Shown here in pieces: positions 24,264-33,947 of a stretch of 49,816 nt of DNA. The DNA is from Flavobacteriaceae bacterium (GTDB lineage Bacteria; Bacteroidota; Bacteroidia; Flavobacteriales; Weeksellaceae). The notes beneath the pieces are model-generated. The model saw only the letters and a list, made by a program, of their open reading frames with translations. It made no database searches and was not told the origin of the DNA. Within the stretch, counting starts at the first letter, position 1. Each line of letters opens with the position of its first letter. The translations under genes and the position numbers were made by a program. The stretch spans positions 1 to 49,816 of the forward strand of contig JAUMXI010000009.1 of the NCBI GenBank assembly GCA_030529185.1, in the 5' to 3' direction.

Positions 24264-25724
24264 TTAATCATTATTTGAGCGTTCTATTAGAGATTCAGGG
24301 AGGTTTTTCTTGCTTTTTACTCCAAGTTTTTTTAAACTTTCAATACGATTGACAATGTTGCCCCTGCCTTCGCAAAGTTTATTCATTGCAGCTTGGTAGT
24401 CAGATTTTGTAGCTTCTATTTTTTTGCCAATATTAATAAGGTCGCTAATCAGCCCCTCAAACTTATCGTATAAATCTCCTGCTTGTTTAGCAATTTCTTC
24501 GGAGTTTTTATTTTGGTCGTATTTTTTCCAAACTTCCGAAATTAATTTAAGGTAAGCAATGAGATTGGTTGGGCTTAACACAATGATATTCTTTTGATAA
24601 GCGTAGTTCCAAAGTTGTGCGTCGTGTTGCATTGCTACCAAAAACGCAGATTCTATCGGGACGAACATAATGGTAAAATCAATCGCATTGGCGTGTTTGT
24701 GATAAGCCTTCTCTGCCAAAGTATCAATATGGGTTTTGATGGCTCTAATGTGGAGATTGAGGAATTGCTCTTGCTCTTCGGCGGTTTCCGATGAAGACAT
24801 TTTTTCATAAGAGTTGAGCGAAACTTTGGAGTCAATGATAACTTCTTTATTATCAGGGAATTTTATGATGAAATCTGGTCGTTGGTTTTTCCCTTCCTCG
24901 TCTTTTAAATTAATTTGTGTAAAATATTCTCGGTCTTTGGTTAGTCCTGAATTTTCTAAAATTCTTTCCAAAATCATCTCGCCCCAATCGCCTTGCACTT
25001 TGGTTTGTCCCTTTAGGGCGGAGGCAAGATTGTTGGCTTCTTGACTGATTTTATTGGATTGCTCCATCATTAGTTTGATGGTGTTGTTGAGGGAAAATCG
25101 CTCTCTCGCCTCGTTTTGATAGACTTCATCTACTTTCTTTTTAAAAGCTTCTAAATTTTCGCCCAAAGGTTTTAGAATATGATTGAGGTTTTCCTTGTTG
25201 GTGTGTGTAAATTTCTCTGTTTTTTCCTCTAAAATTTTATTGGCAATATTTTCAAACTGAATTTTAGATTCTTCTTGAATTTTTTTTATGGCGTTTTCTC
25301 GCTCCTGAATTTCTTTGTTAAGGCTTTCATTTTGAGCGTTTAGCTTAGAGATTTCCGCAAAATATTCTTGGTTTTTATGAATGAAATCCTCATTTTTTTG
25401 TTGAAGATTTTGGTTAATTCCTTGTAATTCTTGAAGTTGCTGAATTTGAAAATCTCGCTGTGCTGTAATTTTTGCCAAATCATTTTTTAATAAAGTTTGA
25501 TTTTCAGTTAATTGTAAAGAAATATTCTTTTCCGATTGTAATTCAGAATGTAGTTCCTCTATTTTTTTTTCAGAATTGGTAAGCTCTATTCCTTTTTTAA
25601 TGAAATTTTGTTGAAGTTCTTCAAAGATAGAGCGGTTTATTTTGTTAGATTTCAGGTAGAAAAAAATCAATAAAGCACCAATAATTCCGCCTAAAATAAC
25701 ACCTAAAAGTAAATCAATCATCAT
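24264..25724 (-). CDS. rmuC: DNA recombination protein RmuC
   Basis: 486 residues. An N-terminal membrane helix (LLLGVILGGIIGALLIFFYL) is followed by a long coiled coil (about residues 30-195) and the conserved RmuC domain (GDWGEMILERILENSGL ... RPDFIIKFPDNKEVIIDSKV ... FMVPIES), a restriction-endonuclease-like fold. The family is linked with limiting inversions at short inverted repeats; a nuclease-type active site (Asp/Glu-x-Lys in DSKV) is present. It is transcribed divergently from dnaN. Two ATG codons are adjacent at the start; either fits. Confidence 0.93.
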   Translation of the reverse strand: MMIDLLLGVILGGIIGALLIFFYLKSNKINRSIFEELQQNFIKKGIELTNSEKKIEELHSELQSEKNISLQLTENQTLLKNDLAKITAQRDFQIQQLQELQGINQNLQQKNEDFIHKNQEYFAEISKLNAQNESLNKEIQERENAIKKIQEESKIQFENIANKILEEKTEKFTHTNKENLNHILKPLGENLEAFKKKVDEVYQNEARERFSLNNTIKLMMEQSNKISQEANNLASALKGQTKVQGDWGEMILERILENSGLTKDREYFTQINLKDEEGKNQRPDFIIKFPDNKEVIIDSKVSLNSYEKMSSSETAEEQEQFLNLHIRAIKTHIDTLAEKAYHKHANAIDFTIMFVPIESAFLVAMQHDAQLWNYAYQKNIIVLSPTNLIAYLKLISEVWKKYDQNKNSEEIAKQAGDLYDKFEGLISDLINIGKKIEATKSDYQAAMNKLCEGRGNIVNRIESLKKLGVKSKKNLPESLIERSNND

Positions 25725-25741
25725 CTTAAAATTTAAACTGC

Positions 25742-25773
25742 GAAAAATACGAAAAAGAATTTATTTTAACAAA
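25742..25773 (-). promoter_or_regulatory. Probable rmuC-trmH operon promoter
   Basis: On the minus strand TTTG (25770-25773), 20 bases, then TATTTTTC (25742-25749), one base off the TAnnTTTG consensus, 18 bases before the rmuC start. Confidence 0.45.
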
Positions 25774-25830
25774 AACGAAGCGAAAATCAAGAAAAAAATA
25801 AAAAAATGATGTTTTTTGATGATTAATTAA

Positions 25831-25838
25831 TATCTTTG
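25831..25838 (+). promoter_or_regulatory. -7 promoter element for dnaN
   Basis: TATCTTTG, 19 bases before the ATG at 25858. No well-placed -33 TTTG is visible. Confidence 0.55.
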
Positions 25839-25857
25839 TCTATTAAATTTAATTTTT

Positions 25858-26988
25858 ATGAAGTTTATTGTTGCAAGTGGCGAATTACAAAAGGCATTAA
25901 ATACGGTAAGTGGTGTAATTTCAAATTCGCAATCAAGACCTATATTAGAGAATTTTCTTTTTGAGTTGGAGGCAGATTTGTTGAAAATTACGGCTACCGA
26001 TGGCGAAACTACACTTATAACTTCTTTGGAGGTGAAGTCCGATAGCACAGGGAAAATTGCCGTTCCTGCGAAAATGTTCCAAGAAATTGTAAAATCTTTT
26101 GGAGACCAGCCTTTGACTTTCGTGGTGAAATTCAATGAAAACCAAGACGGAGGAGAGTTGAAAATTTTAGATGAAAAGGACGACTATTCTATGGCGTTGG
26201 ATAACGCAGAAGAGTATCCAGAATTAATGGAATTTGACACAGAGCAAAAAGTGGTGGTTCCATCAGGGGTTTTAGCCGAGGCACTGAGCAATACGCTTTT
26301 TGCAACAAGTAATGATACATTGCGTCCTGTGATGTCTGGAGTGCTTTTTCAGTTTGGAGAAAATGAAACCAACTTTGTAGCTACGGATTCTCATAGATTG
26401 GTGGTGTATAAAAGAACAGATATTACCCACCCAGAGCCTTTAGAGTTCATTATGCCGAAGAAACCTTTGAGTATTTTTAAAAGTATTTTGGCAAATGCAA
26501 ATGAAGATGTAGCGATAGAGTTTAACGAAAATATGGCAAAATTCTCCTTCGGAAATCATATCTGGATTTGTAGATTAATTGACGGGAAATACCCTAACTA
26601 TTCCGCTGTAGTGCCAAAGGATAATCCTAATGTATTGGTAGTGAATAGAAATTTGTTGTTGAGTTCTATTCGTAGGGCTTCCATTTTCTCAAATAAATCT
26701 ACCAACCAAGTAAGGTTTAAAATCGCTGGAAATGTGCTACATATTCACGCAGAAGATACAGAGTATGCAAACAAGGCGGAAATGCAAATTCCGTGCAACT
26801 ATAGTGGGGAGGATATCAACATCGGGTTTAGCTCTAAATTCCTCACAGAAATGATAGGAATCTTAAACTCTGATGATTTGATTATCAAAATGTCTCAACC
26901 AAATAGACCTGGAATTTTAGAACCAGCTGATGGATTAGATGAAAATGAGCATATCTTTATGCTTTCTATGCCTGTGATGGGAATGTAA
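25858..26988 (+). CDS. dnaN: DNA polymerase III sliding clamp (beta subunit)
   Basis: 376 residues, the usual clamp length, in three repeated domains. The start MKFIVASGELQKALNTVSGV and SRPILENF, the central TLRPVMSGVLFQF and TDSHRLVVYK, and the C-terminal MPVMGM ending are diagnostic. As a dimeric ring it holds polymerase III on DNA. dnaA, recF and DnaA-box clusters are absent here, so the gene is away from the origin, a common arrangement in Bacteroidota. It has its own -7 element and precedes pheT by 75 bases. Confidence 0.97.
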   Translation: MKFIVASGELQKALNTVSGVISNSQSRPILENFLFELEADLLKITATDGETTLITSLEVKSDSTGKIAVPAKMFQEIVKSFGDQPLTFVVKFNENQDGGELKILDEKDDYSMALDNAEEYPELMEFDTEQKVVVPSGVLAEALSNTLFATSNDTLRPVMSGVLFQFGENETNFVATDSHRLVVYKRTDITHPEPLEFIMPKKPLSIFKSILANANEDVAIEFNENMAKFSFGNHIWICRLIDGKYPNYSAVVPKDNPNVLVVNRNLLLSSIRRASIFSNKSTNQVRFKIAGNVLHIHAEDTEYANKAEMQIPCNYSGEDINIGFSSKFLTEMIGILNSDDLIIKMSQPNRPGILEPADGLDENEHIFMLSMPVMGM

Positions 26989-27063
26989 TTTTATAAAAAA
27001 TATTGAAACATAACGAGATGTAGAGCCTAATACTTTGCATCTCACTTTATTTAATCAACACAA

Positions 27064-29463
27064 ATGAGAATTTCAAATAATTGGCTTAAAGATTATATTA
27101 AAACAGATTTAACTACAGAAAAAATAGGAACTTACCTTACGGACATTGGTCTGGAAGTAGAGGGAGTTGAGAGGTTTGAAACTATTAAAGGTAGTTTAGA
27201 GGGAATTGTGGTAGGAAAAGTTCTGACTTGCGAAAAACACCCCAACGCCGATAAATTGAGTAAAACTACCGTAGATGTAGGAAATAATACCGTCTTGAAT
27301 ATTGTTTGTGGAGCTCCCAATGTGGCGGTTGGGCAAAGAGTAGCAGTGGCAGTAGTGGGGGCAACTTTGTATGATAAGGCTGGTGGGAGTTTTACCATTA
27401 ATAAAACCAAAATTCGTGGCGAAGTTTCCGAAGGAATGCTTTGTGCTGAAGATGAAATCGGTTTGGGAGAAGGACACGATGGAATTATGGTTTTAGATGA
27501 AAGTTATGAGGTAGGGCAACCTTTAGCATCTTACTATAAGATAGAGAAAGATGAAATTTATGAAATTGGTCTGACTCCGAACAGAACTGATGCGATTTCC
27601 CATTATGGAGTGGCGAGAGATTTGCAGGCTTTTTTGTCTTGTAATGGAGTTCCGTCCGAGTTTTCAAAGGTGGAAAGCGTTGTCTTAAATACAGAAGGAA
27701 CTCACGATTTTTCGGTTGAAGTAGAAAATAATGAACTTTGCCCGAGATATATCGGTGCTGTGATAGAAAATCTTGAAGTAAAGGAATCACCTGAATGGCT
27801 TCAAAATAGATTGAAAGCCATCGGACTCGCGCCTGTTAATAATGTGGTGGATATTACCAATTATATTCTTCACGCTTACGGTCAGCCACTTCACGCTTTT
27901 GATGCTGATAAAATCTCTGGGAAGAAAATTATCGTTGGTAATGTTAAAAAAGATACGAAATTTACTACATTAGATGGTGTGGAAAGAACTCTGAATGGAG
28001 AGGAAATCATCATTAAAGATGGAAATCATACGCCTTTATGTATCGCTGGGGTTTTCGGAGGAGTAAATAGTGGCGTAACGGAAGCTACCAAAACTATTTT
28101 CTTGGAAAGTGCGTATTTCAATCCTGTGGCAGTTCGTAAGGGAGCAAAATTCCACGGCTTGAATACTGATGCGTCTTTCCGTTTTGAAAGAGGAGTAGAT
28201 GTGAATAATACCAAAACTGCTATTTCTTTAGCAATTCAACTTTTGCAAGAAATCGCAGGAGGAAAGTTGTTAGGGGAATTGATGGAGCATTATCCAGAGA
28301 AAATAGAGCCTCATTATATCGTTTTCAGATATTCTAAATTAGACCAAATTTTAGGAATAAAAATTCACAGAGAAAAAGTAAAAGAAATCTTGAAATCTCT
28401 TGAAATTGAAGTGCTTAATGAAATTCAGGACGGGTTAGAATTGTCTGTGCCGAATTACCGAGCTGATGTGACGAGAGAAATTGATGTAATTGAGGAAGTA
28501 TTGAGGATTTATGGCTATAACCGAGTAGATGCTCCGCAAAAAATTTCTTTCACCCCGATTAAGTTGAGCTTTGATGACCAAGATGTGTTGGAAAATCAAT
28601 GGGCGAGAACATTACAAGCCAATGGTTTTTATGAAGTGATGAATAATTCTTTGACTTTGGTGAAAGATGAAACCGATGCGGTGAAGTTATTAAACCCGTT
28701 GAGCAATGATTTGGCTTTTATGAGAAAGTCTTTATTGGAAGGGCTTTTGAGTAATGCTATTTATAACATCAATAGAAAAAACGCAGATATTAAGTTCTTT
28801 GAATTAGGCAAAATTTATCATAAAAAACAATCCTACGAAGAGAGAAAGCAATTGGCGATTTTGGTTTCAGGGAGAAATCACAAGGAGAATTGGCTTTTAC
28901 CAAAATCTGCGGTAAATTTCTATGATTTAAAGGCTTACACGAAAATTCTTTTAGATAAATTAGATTTAGATATCACGGAAAAAGCATTGAATGATGAGCG
29001 TTTTTCAGATGCGATTGAATTAATTGCCGAAGGAAAAACGGTTGCAAGAATCGGAAAAGTAAAGGTTTCTTTATCGAAAGAATTTGATATAGAGCAAGAT
29101 ACATTCTATGCGGAGATAGAATTGGAGGCTTGTCATAAACTTCGTAAGCAGGAAAATTTGAAATTCAAAGATATTCCTAAATTTAATAAAAATAGAAGGG
29201 ATTTAGCATTATTGGTGGATAAAAGCGTTTCGTACGCAGAACTTTATGCTGTGGCAAAGAAAAATCCATCTCCATTCTTGAAGGCGATTAATCTTTTTGA
29301 TGTTTATGAAGGGAAGAATTTGCCAGAAGGAAAAAAATCTTACGCATTGAGTTTTGAATTGCTCAACGAGGAGAAAACTTTGGAAGAAAAAGAAATTACC
29401 CGAGTGATGGATTCTTTGGTAGAAGGCTTTAAGAAAGAATTTAACGCAGAACTTCGTTCTTAA
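27064..29463 (+). CDS. pheT: Phenylalanine--tRNA ligase beta subunit
   Basis: 799 residues. The N-terminal EMAP/OB tRNA-binding domain contains VVGKVLTCEKHPNADKLS. The B3/B4 editing region (VDITNYILHAYGQPLHAFDAD), the B5 domain, the catalytic-like core and the C-terminal FDX-ACB domain (KFKDIPKFNKNRRDLALLVD) are all present. It works with PheS, encoded elsewhere. The upstream 75 bases contain a weak hairpin but no T-box-like sequence. The META-domain lipoprotein gene follows 11 bases later and is probably co-transcribed. Confidence 0.97.
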   Translation: MRISNNWLKDYIKTDLTTEKIGTYLTDIGLEVEGVERFETIKGSLEGIVVGKVLTCEKHPNADKLSKTTVDVGNNTVLNIVCGAPNVAVGQRVAVAVVGATLYDKAGGSFTINKTKIRGEVSEGMLCAEDEIGLGEGHDGIMVLDESYEVGQPLASYYKIEKDEIYEIGLTPNRTDAISHYGVARDLQAFLSCNGVPSEFSKVESVVLNTEGTHDFSVEVENNELCPRYIGAVIENLEVKESPEWLQNRLKAIGLAPVNNVVDITNYILHAYGQPLHAFDADKISGKKIIVGNVKKDTKFTTLDGVERTLNGEEIIIKDGNHTPLCIAGVFGGVNSGVTEATKTIFLESAYFNPVAVRKGAKFHGLNTDASFRFERGVDVNNTKTAISLAIQLLQEIAGGKLLGELMEHYPEKIEPHYIVFRYSKLDQILGIKIHREKVKEILKSLEIEVLNEIQDGLELSVPNYRADVTREIDVIEEVLRIYGYNRVDAPQKISFTPIKLSFDDQDVLENQWARTLQANGFYEVMNNSLTLVKDETDAVKLLNPLSNDLAFMRKSLLEGLLSNAIYNINRKNADIKFFELGKIYHKKQSYEERKQLAILVSGRNHKENWLLPKSAVNFYDLKAYTKILLDKLDLDITEKALNDERFSDAIELIAEGKTVARIGKVKVSLSKEFDIEQDTFYAEIELEACHKLRKQENLKFKDIPKFNKNRRDLALLVDKSVSYAELYAVAKKNPSPFLKAINLFDVYEGKNLPEGKKSYALSFELLNEEKTLEEKEITRVMDSLVEGFKKEFNAELRS

Positions 29464-29474
29464 AATATTATGAG

Positions 29475-29864
29475 ATGAAATACTTATTTTTAATAATAAT
29501 ATTACTGATTTTTGGAGCTTGTACTTCTACTCGTTCGGTTTTTTCAGAGAATCTTGCTGATACCGAGTGGGTATTGGAGGATAATCATTTAAAATTAATG
29601 AATGAAATTACTCTGAGGATAGAAGAAGGCAGAGTTTCTGGAAATGCGAGTTGTAATAATTATTTCGGAAATGTGATTATAGATACAGCAACTAGGCATT
29701 TTTCTGTAGGGAAATTGGGAGTTACGAGAAAGGCTTGTTCTAAAATGTCGCCCGAAAGTTATTTTCTTAAAATGTTAGAAAAAACGAATAAATACAGATT
29801 GAATCGGGGTGTTTTGGAGTTGTATCAAGACCAAGTTTTGTTATTGAAATTCAAGAAAAAATAA
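29475..29864 (+). CDS. META-domain lipoprotein (HslJ-like)
   Basis: 129 residues. The lipoprotein signal LLIFGAC gives a lipid cysteine at residue 16. The META-type core follows: DTEWVLEDNHL, then GNASCNNYFG, then GKLGVTRKACS and the terminal strand pair. META/HslJ proteins are small envelope proteins, some linked to heat shock or antibiotic resistance, with no fixed biochemical role. The two cysteines in GNASCNN and RKACS are at conserved META positions and could pair. It lies 11 bases behind pheT, probably an operon partner by position only. Confidence 0.8.
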   Translation: MKYLFLIIILLIFGACTSTRSVFSENLADTEWVLEDNHLKLMNEITLRIEEGRVSGNASCNNYFGNVIIDTATRHFSVGKLGVTRKACSKMSPESYFLKMLEKTNKYRLNRGVLELYQDQVLLLKFKKK

Positions 29865-29901
29865 TTTCAGGAGAAGAATTTAAATTATTTTTAAAATTCA
29901 T

Positions 29902-29932
29902 TTTGCTGTTTTAGAAAAAAGATTTATTTTTG
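29902..29932 (+). promoter_or_regulatory. Promoter of the DUF177-rpmF unit
   Basis: TTTG (29902-29905), 19 bases, then TATTTTTG (29925-29932), an ideal Bacteroidota promoter. The next ATG, at 29944, is only 11 bases after the element, so the mRNA would be almost leaderless. Confidence 0.8.
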
Positions 29933-29943
29933 CAAACCCATTT

Positions 29944-30471
29944 ATGGATAAGTATAGAAACTATAATATTAATTTTTCGGGATTAAAGAACGGAAAACAC
30001 GAGTTTGAGTTTCAACTTTATCAGGAGTTTTTTGATTTGTTTGAGACTGAAAAAGAATTTACGAATGCAAATTTAGTTTGTGAAGTTTTATTAGAAAAAC
30101 ATACAACTTTTTTAGATTTTGTAATTTCTGTATCGGGGAAGGTAAATTTGATTTGTGATATTAGCAACGAAGAATTTATTTATCCTTTGGAAAATGAAAC
30201 CAAAGTTTTGGTAAAATTTGGAGAGGAGTATAATGACGACCACGAGGAGATTATTACTATTCCGCATCATTATAGTGATTTTAATATCGCACAGATTGTG
30301 TATGAAATGGTGATGCTTGCTATTCCAATGAAGAAATTAGCTCCTAATATTGATGAAAATGAGGAATATCAAGTTTTGTTAGAAAAATTCAGTCCGAAAC
30401 AAGACGAAGAGAAAAGCGAAGACGAAGCAATAGACCCAAGGTGGGCAATGTTGAATAAATTGAAAAAGTAA
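29944..30471 (+). CDS. YceD/DUF177 family protein
   Basis: 175 residues. The core LVCEVLLEKHTTFLDFVISV followed by GKVNLICDISNEEF resembles YceD/DUF177, without the full Cys-x-x-Cys metal site of E. coli YceD. DUF177 proteins are associated with 23S rRNA accumulation. The gene sits directly before rpmF, the near-universal yceD-rpmF pairing, which supports a ribosome-related role. An acidic C-terminal stretch (EEKSEDEAID) follows the core. It begins close to the predicted transcription start. Confidence 0.88.
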   Translation: MDKYRNYNINFSGLKNGKHEFEFQLYQEFFDLFETEKEFTNANLVCEVLLEKHTTFLDFVISVSGKVNLICDISNEEFIYPLENETKVLVKFGEEYNDDHEEIITIPHHYSDFNIAQIVYEMVMLAIPMKKLAPNIDENEEYQVLLEKFSPKQDEEKSEDEAIDPRWAMLNKLKK

Positions 30472-30531
30472 AATTGTTAATTATAAAAAGTAGTAATACT
30501 TATTTTTTAATCAAATAAAAAATTATTAGAA

Positions 30532-30729
30532 ATGGCACATCCTAAAAGAAGACAGTCAGCTACAAGAAGAGATAAAAGAAGAACTCACTACAAGGCAGTA
30601 GCTCCTCAATTAGCAAAAGATGCTACAACAGGAGAATATCACCTATATCACAGGGCTCACTGGCATGAAGGAAAACTTTATTACAGAGGGAAAGTAGTTC
30701 TTGAAAAAGAAGTAGAATCTGCTGAATAA
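30532..30729 (+). CDS. rpmF: 50S ribosomal protein L32
   Basis: 65 residues, starting [20 protein letters not shown] and carrying the Bacteroidota L32 core [17 protein letters not shown]. The zinc-binding cysteines of other L32 proteins are absent: there is no Cys in the protein. This is the 'C-minus' form used when zinc is not required. It lies 60 bases after DUF177 and upstream of accB, an order conserved in many bacteria. Confidence 0.96.
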   Translation: MAHPKRRQSATRRDKRRTHYKAVAPQLAKDATTGEYHLYHRAHWHEGKLYYRGKVVLEKEVESAE

Positions 30730-30780
30730 TTAAGGGATTTTTTTAGAGAAATCCTAAAGAAATTGTTGTATTAAAAATAG

Positions 30781-30814
30781 AACCATCCTTTTTATAAAAG
30801 TGTATGGTTTTTTG
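30781..30814 (+). terminator. Terminator after rpmF
   Basis: Two nested stems, AACCAT / ATGGTT outside and CTTTT / AAAAG inside, followed by TTTTTG. It ends the DUF177-rpmF transcript before accB. Confidence 0.7.
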
Positions 30815-30825
30815 TGTTTTTTGCT

Positions 30826-30833
30826 TATATTTG
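30826..30833 (+). promoter_or_regulatory. -7 promoter element for accB-accC
   Basis: TATATTTG, 20 bases before the accB ATG; the -33 side is weak (TATGG at about 30803). Confidence 0.5.
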
Positions 30834-30853
30834 AACAATTAAAATAGAAAATT

Positions 30854-31324
30854 ATGGATATTAAAGATTTGCAAAACCTTATCAAGTTTGTTTCAAAGGC
30901 TGATGTAGCTGGAGTAAAATACAAGACTAAGGATTTTGAGATAAATATTACCAATCATACTTTTGGAACGATGGTTTCTTCTCCGCAAATGGGGCAATTA
31001 ATCCATAACCCAGTAGTTCCTGCAATACCTACAGCACCTGCAGAACAACCTACTCAGGCAACGCAAACGAATGATGATAGCAAATATATCACAATAAAAT
31101 CTCCTATTATTGGGACTTTTTATAGAAAACCATCACCAGATAAAGAACCTTTTGTAAATATAGGAAGTGAAATTTCGGAAGGAACAGTGGTTTGTGTGGT
31201 AGAGGCAATGAAATTATTCAACCAAATAGAATCTGAGGTAAGTGGTAAAATCGTGAAGATTTTAGTAGATGATGCTTCTCCTGTGGAGTATGACCAACCT
31301 CTATTTTTAGTAGATCCATCGTAA
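30854..31324 (+). CDS. accB: Acetyl-CoA carboxylase biotin carboxyl carrier protein
   Basis: 156 residues. The N-terminal helical domain is followed by a Pro/Ala/Gln-rich linker (about residues 55-75) and a biotinyl domain with VVEAMKLFNQIES, where Lys120 is the biotinylated residue. The second half of the fold (GKIVKILVDDASPVEYDQPLF) is complete. It carries CO2 between AccC and AccAD in fatty-acid synthesis. accC follows 87 bases later in the same direction. Confidence 0.95.
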   Translation: MDIKDLQNLIKFVSKADVAGVKYKTKDFEINITNHTFGTMVSSPQMGQLIHNPVVPAIPTAPAEQPTQATQTNDDSKYITIKSPIIGTFYRKPSPDKEPFVNIGSEISEGTVVCVVEAMKLFNQIESEVSGKIVKILVDDASPVEYDQPLFLVDPS

Positions 31325-31411
31325 ATTTAGTTAGAAATTTTGAAGGAAGAGATTGTGATTATCTCTAAAAATGAGAAGTAAATTAACCAAAATTCATTTA
31401 ACTAAAATATT

Positions 31412-32767
31412 ATGTTTAAGAAAATATTAATCGCCAATCGTGGGGAAATTGCAATGAGGATTCTTAGAACTTGTAAGGAAATGGGAATTAAGACCGTTGC
31501 AGTTTATTCTACGGCAGATAAAGATAGTCTCCATGTAAGGTTTGCAGACGAGGCGGTATGTATAGGACCTCCCGCAAGTAAAGATTCTTATCTTAAAATT
31601 CCTAATATTATTGCGGCAGCAGAAATTACCAATGCAGATGCTATACACCCTGGTTATGGATTTTTAGCGGAGAATGCTAATTTTTCAAGAATTTGCCAGA
31701 AAAATGGAATAAAATTCATTGGGGCAACTCCTGAACAAATCGAGAAAATGGGTGACAAAGCTACAGCAAAAGCAACGATGAAGGAAGCGGGAATTCCGTG
31801 TGTGCCTGGTTCTGATGGACTTTTGGAGTCTTTAGAGGAAGCTGAAAAAATCGCTGATGAAATTGGTTATCCTGTGATGGTTAAAGCTACGGCAGGTGGT
31901 GGAGGAAAAGGAATGCGAGCGATTTGGAGCAAGGAAGAGTTGAGAGAAAATTGGGACTCTACCATTCAGGAGGCTGTGGCGGCTTTTGGAAATGGGGGAA
32001 TGTATATGGAAAAACTCATTGAAGAGCCAAGACATATTGAGTTCCAAATTGCAGGGGATAGATTTGGGAAAGCTTGTCATTTATCCGAGAGAGATTGCTC
32101 AATCCAGAGAAGAAATCAAAAATTGATAGAAGAAACGCCATCTCCATTTATGACGGATGAATTAAGACAAAAAATGGGAGATGCAGCGGTAAAAGCAGCG
32201 GAATATATTGGCTATGAAGGCGTTGGAACGATAGAGTTTTTAGTGGATAAGCATAAGAATTTCTACTTTATGGAGATGAATACGCGTATTCAGGTGGAGC
32301 ACCCAATTACAGAGCAAGTAATTGATTATGATTTGATTCGTGAGCAAATTTTATTGGCAGCAGGAGAACCTATTTCAGGTAAAAATTATTTCCCTAAATT
32401 GTATTCTATAGAATGTAGAATTAATGCCGAAGACCCTTATGCAGAGTTTAGACCTGCTCCAGGGAAAATCACTCAACTAAATATCCCTGGCGGACACGGA
32501 GTGCGTGTAGATACGCATGTTTATGCAGGGTATAGCATTCCGCCGAATTATGATTCTATGATTGCCAAGCTTATCATTACCGCTCAAACGAGAGAAGAGG
32601 CAATTGCTAAGCTGAAGCGTTCATTAGAAGAATTTTATATTGAAGGCGTGAAAACTACGATTCCCTTCCATAGGCAATTGATGGACCACCCAGATTTCCT
32701 TGCGGGGAACTACACCACCAAGTTTATGGAAAGCTTCGTGATGGATAAAGAATATGAACATATTTAA
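31412..32767 (+). CDS. accC: Acetyl-CoA carboxylase biotin carboxylase subunit
   Basis: 451 residues, full length for AccC. It starts [20 protein letters not shown] and has [10 protein letters not shown], the glycine-rich ATP-grasp loop [31 protein letters not shown] (catalytic Glu/Arg region) and the C-terminal domain. It carboxylates the biotin on AccB using bicarbonate and ATP. It is operon-linked to accB and ended by a strong terminator. Confidence 0.97.
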   Translation: MFKKILIANRGEIAMRILRTCKEMGIKTVAVYSTADKDSLHVRFADEAVCIGPPASKDSYLKIPNIIAAAEITNADAIHPGYGFLAENANFSRICQKNGIKFIGATPEQIEKMGDKATAKATMKEAGIPCVPGSDGLLESLEEAEKIADEIGYPVMVKATAGGGGKGMRAIWSKEELRENWDSTIQEAVAAFGNGGMYMEKLIEEPRHIEFQIAGDRFGKACHLSERDCSIQRRNQKLIEETPSPFMTDELRQKMGDAAVKAAEYIGYEGVGTIEFLVDKHKNFYFMEMNTRIQVEHPITEQVIDYDLIREQILLAAGEPISGKNYFPKLYSIECRINAEDPYAEFRPAPGKITQLNIPGGHGVRVDTHVYAGYSIPPNYDSMIAKLIITAQTREEAIAKLKRSLEEFYIEGVKTTIPFHRQLMDHPDFLAGNYTTKFMESFVMDKEYEHI

Positions 32768-32773
32768 AAATAG

Positions 32774-32804
32774 AAAACCTGCTAATTTTTAGCAGGTTTT
32801 GTTT
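32774..32804 (+). terminator. accC terminator
   Basis: A 12-bp stem AAAACCTGCTAA / TTAGCAGGTTTT with a three-base loop, followed by GTTTT. The stem also carries A-rich sequence that could end the convergent glycosyltransferase operon. Confidence 0.9.
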
Positions 32805-32867
32805 TATCTAATGAAGCGAAATGTTTTCTGACAATACCAATATAATTTTTTAAATTGAAAATAAAAA

Positions 32868-33947
32868 TTATATTTCGCTTAAAATTTTTTTATATATATT
32901 GAGATAGTCATTTAGCATTTCATTTTTGCTAAATTTACTTGCCCATTTTTTGATTTTTTCGCTCATTATTTTCTGATTTTCAGTGTAAAAACTCATTTTA
33001 TCTTGAAAGGTTTTTGCCATATTTTCAGGATCTAGAGTTTCAAAATAAAATGCAACTTCTCCTCCTATTTCGGGCAAACTCGTGAAAGTGCTTAAAAAAA
33101 CAGGTTTTCCGAAAGCCATTGCTTCAATGGGAGGAATTCCAAACCCCTCTGCAATAGATGGATGGCACATCGCTTGGCAATGCTGAATAAGGGCATATTT
33201 TTCTTCCTCGGAAATGTTGGATAAAAAATGAACTCTGTTTTCTAATTTTAATTGATTGACAATTTGCTTAGTTTCAGCTTCATAATTCTTATTTTGGGCA
33301 GAACTTACCAAAACCAAATCTTCTTGAATATAAGGTAACATCTGAATTAATTTTTTCTGATTTTTTTTATCAAATAAAACTCCAATATTCAAAATAAACC
33401 TTTTATTCTCTAAAAATTGGTATTTTCCCAAATCATATTTTTTATTCTCTGGTAAATCTACCCCATTATAAACTACAAAAATTTCTTTGACTTTCTCTAA
33501 ATTTAAAAGATGTTGATTTTTCAAAACTTCCTCCTTTACAAAGTGCGAAATACAAACAAGATAATCAGCATTTTTCAAGTTTTGATTCACTTTGTTTAGC
33601 ATTTTTTTCTTTTTTGCATCACTCAGATTTTCGTGTAAGAAGTTCAAATCGTGGAGAGTAAGAAGTTTTTTAGCCTTTTTATAATCTCTGTGGAAATAAG
33701 ACGAAAGCTGATGACTTGCGTGAATCAAATCAAATTTTGGGCTGAAATTCTCAAAAAATTTGTGCCAAAATTTCCAGTCAATAAGACGGATTGACGGATT
33801 TATTTTTTGTAATTCTTCCTTAGGTCCGAAAAAAGAAAAATCAAACTCTTCATTTTCTTGAAGTTCTTTTCCTAAATTTCGAAAGACATTGGCTATCCCT
33901 GAATTTGGATAACGGAGCCGTTCTAAATCTATGAGTATTTTTGTCAT
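32868..33947 (-). CDS. Glycosyltransferase, GT4-like (last gene of cysS operon)
   Basis: 359 residues, GT-B fold. The C-terminal domain shows NIGVLFDKKNQKKL, CHPSIAEGFGIPPIEAMAFGKPV and LPEIGGEVAFYF, the donor-binding features of GT4 enzymes; the catalytic Glu lies in the EGFGIPPIEAM motif. N-terminal LRYPNSGIANVFRN binds the acceptor. It is a retaining transferase of unknown sugar specificity in the cytoplasm. Its start overlaps the previous gene by four bases (ATGA). The closest function in sequence type is mannosyl- or hexosyl-transfer. Confidence 0.88.
   Translation of the reverse strand: MTKILIDLERLRYPNSGIANVFRNLGKELQENEEFDFSFFGPKEELQKINPSIRLIDWKFWHKFFENFSPKFDLIHASHQLSSYFHRDYKKAKKLLTLHDLNFLHENLSDAKKKKMLNKVNQNLKNADYLVCISHFVKEEVLKNQHLLNLEKVKEIFVVYNGVDLPENKKYDLGKYQFLENKRFILNIGVLFDKKNQKKLIQMLPYIQEDLVLVSSAQNKNYEAETKQIVNQLKLENRVHFLSNISEEEKYALIQHCQAMCHPSIAEGFGIPPIEAMAFGKPVFLSTFTSLPEIGGEVAFYFETLDPENMAKTFQDKMSFYTENQKIMSEKIKKWASKFSKNEMLNDYLNIYKKILSEI

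Noticed and set aside
25725-25857. Replication origin near dnaN
   Set aside because: No dnaA gene, no DnaA-box cluster and no AT-rich 13-mer series are visible; dnaN away from the origin is usual in this phylum.
27015-27043. Hairpin GAGATG / CATCTC before pheT as terminator or T-box
   Set aside because: Only a six-base stem with a 17-base loop, no T run, and no T-box sequence; TACTTTG in the loop is one base short of a -7 element.
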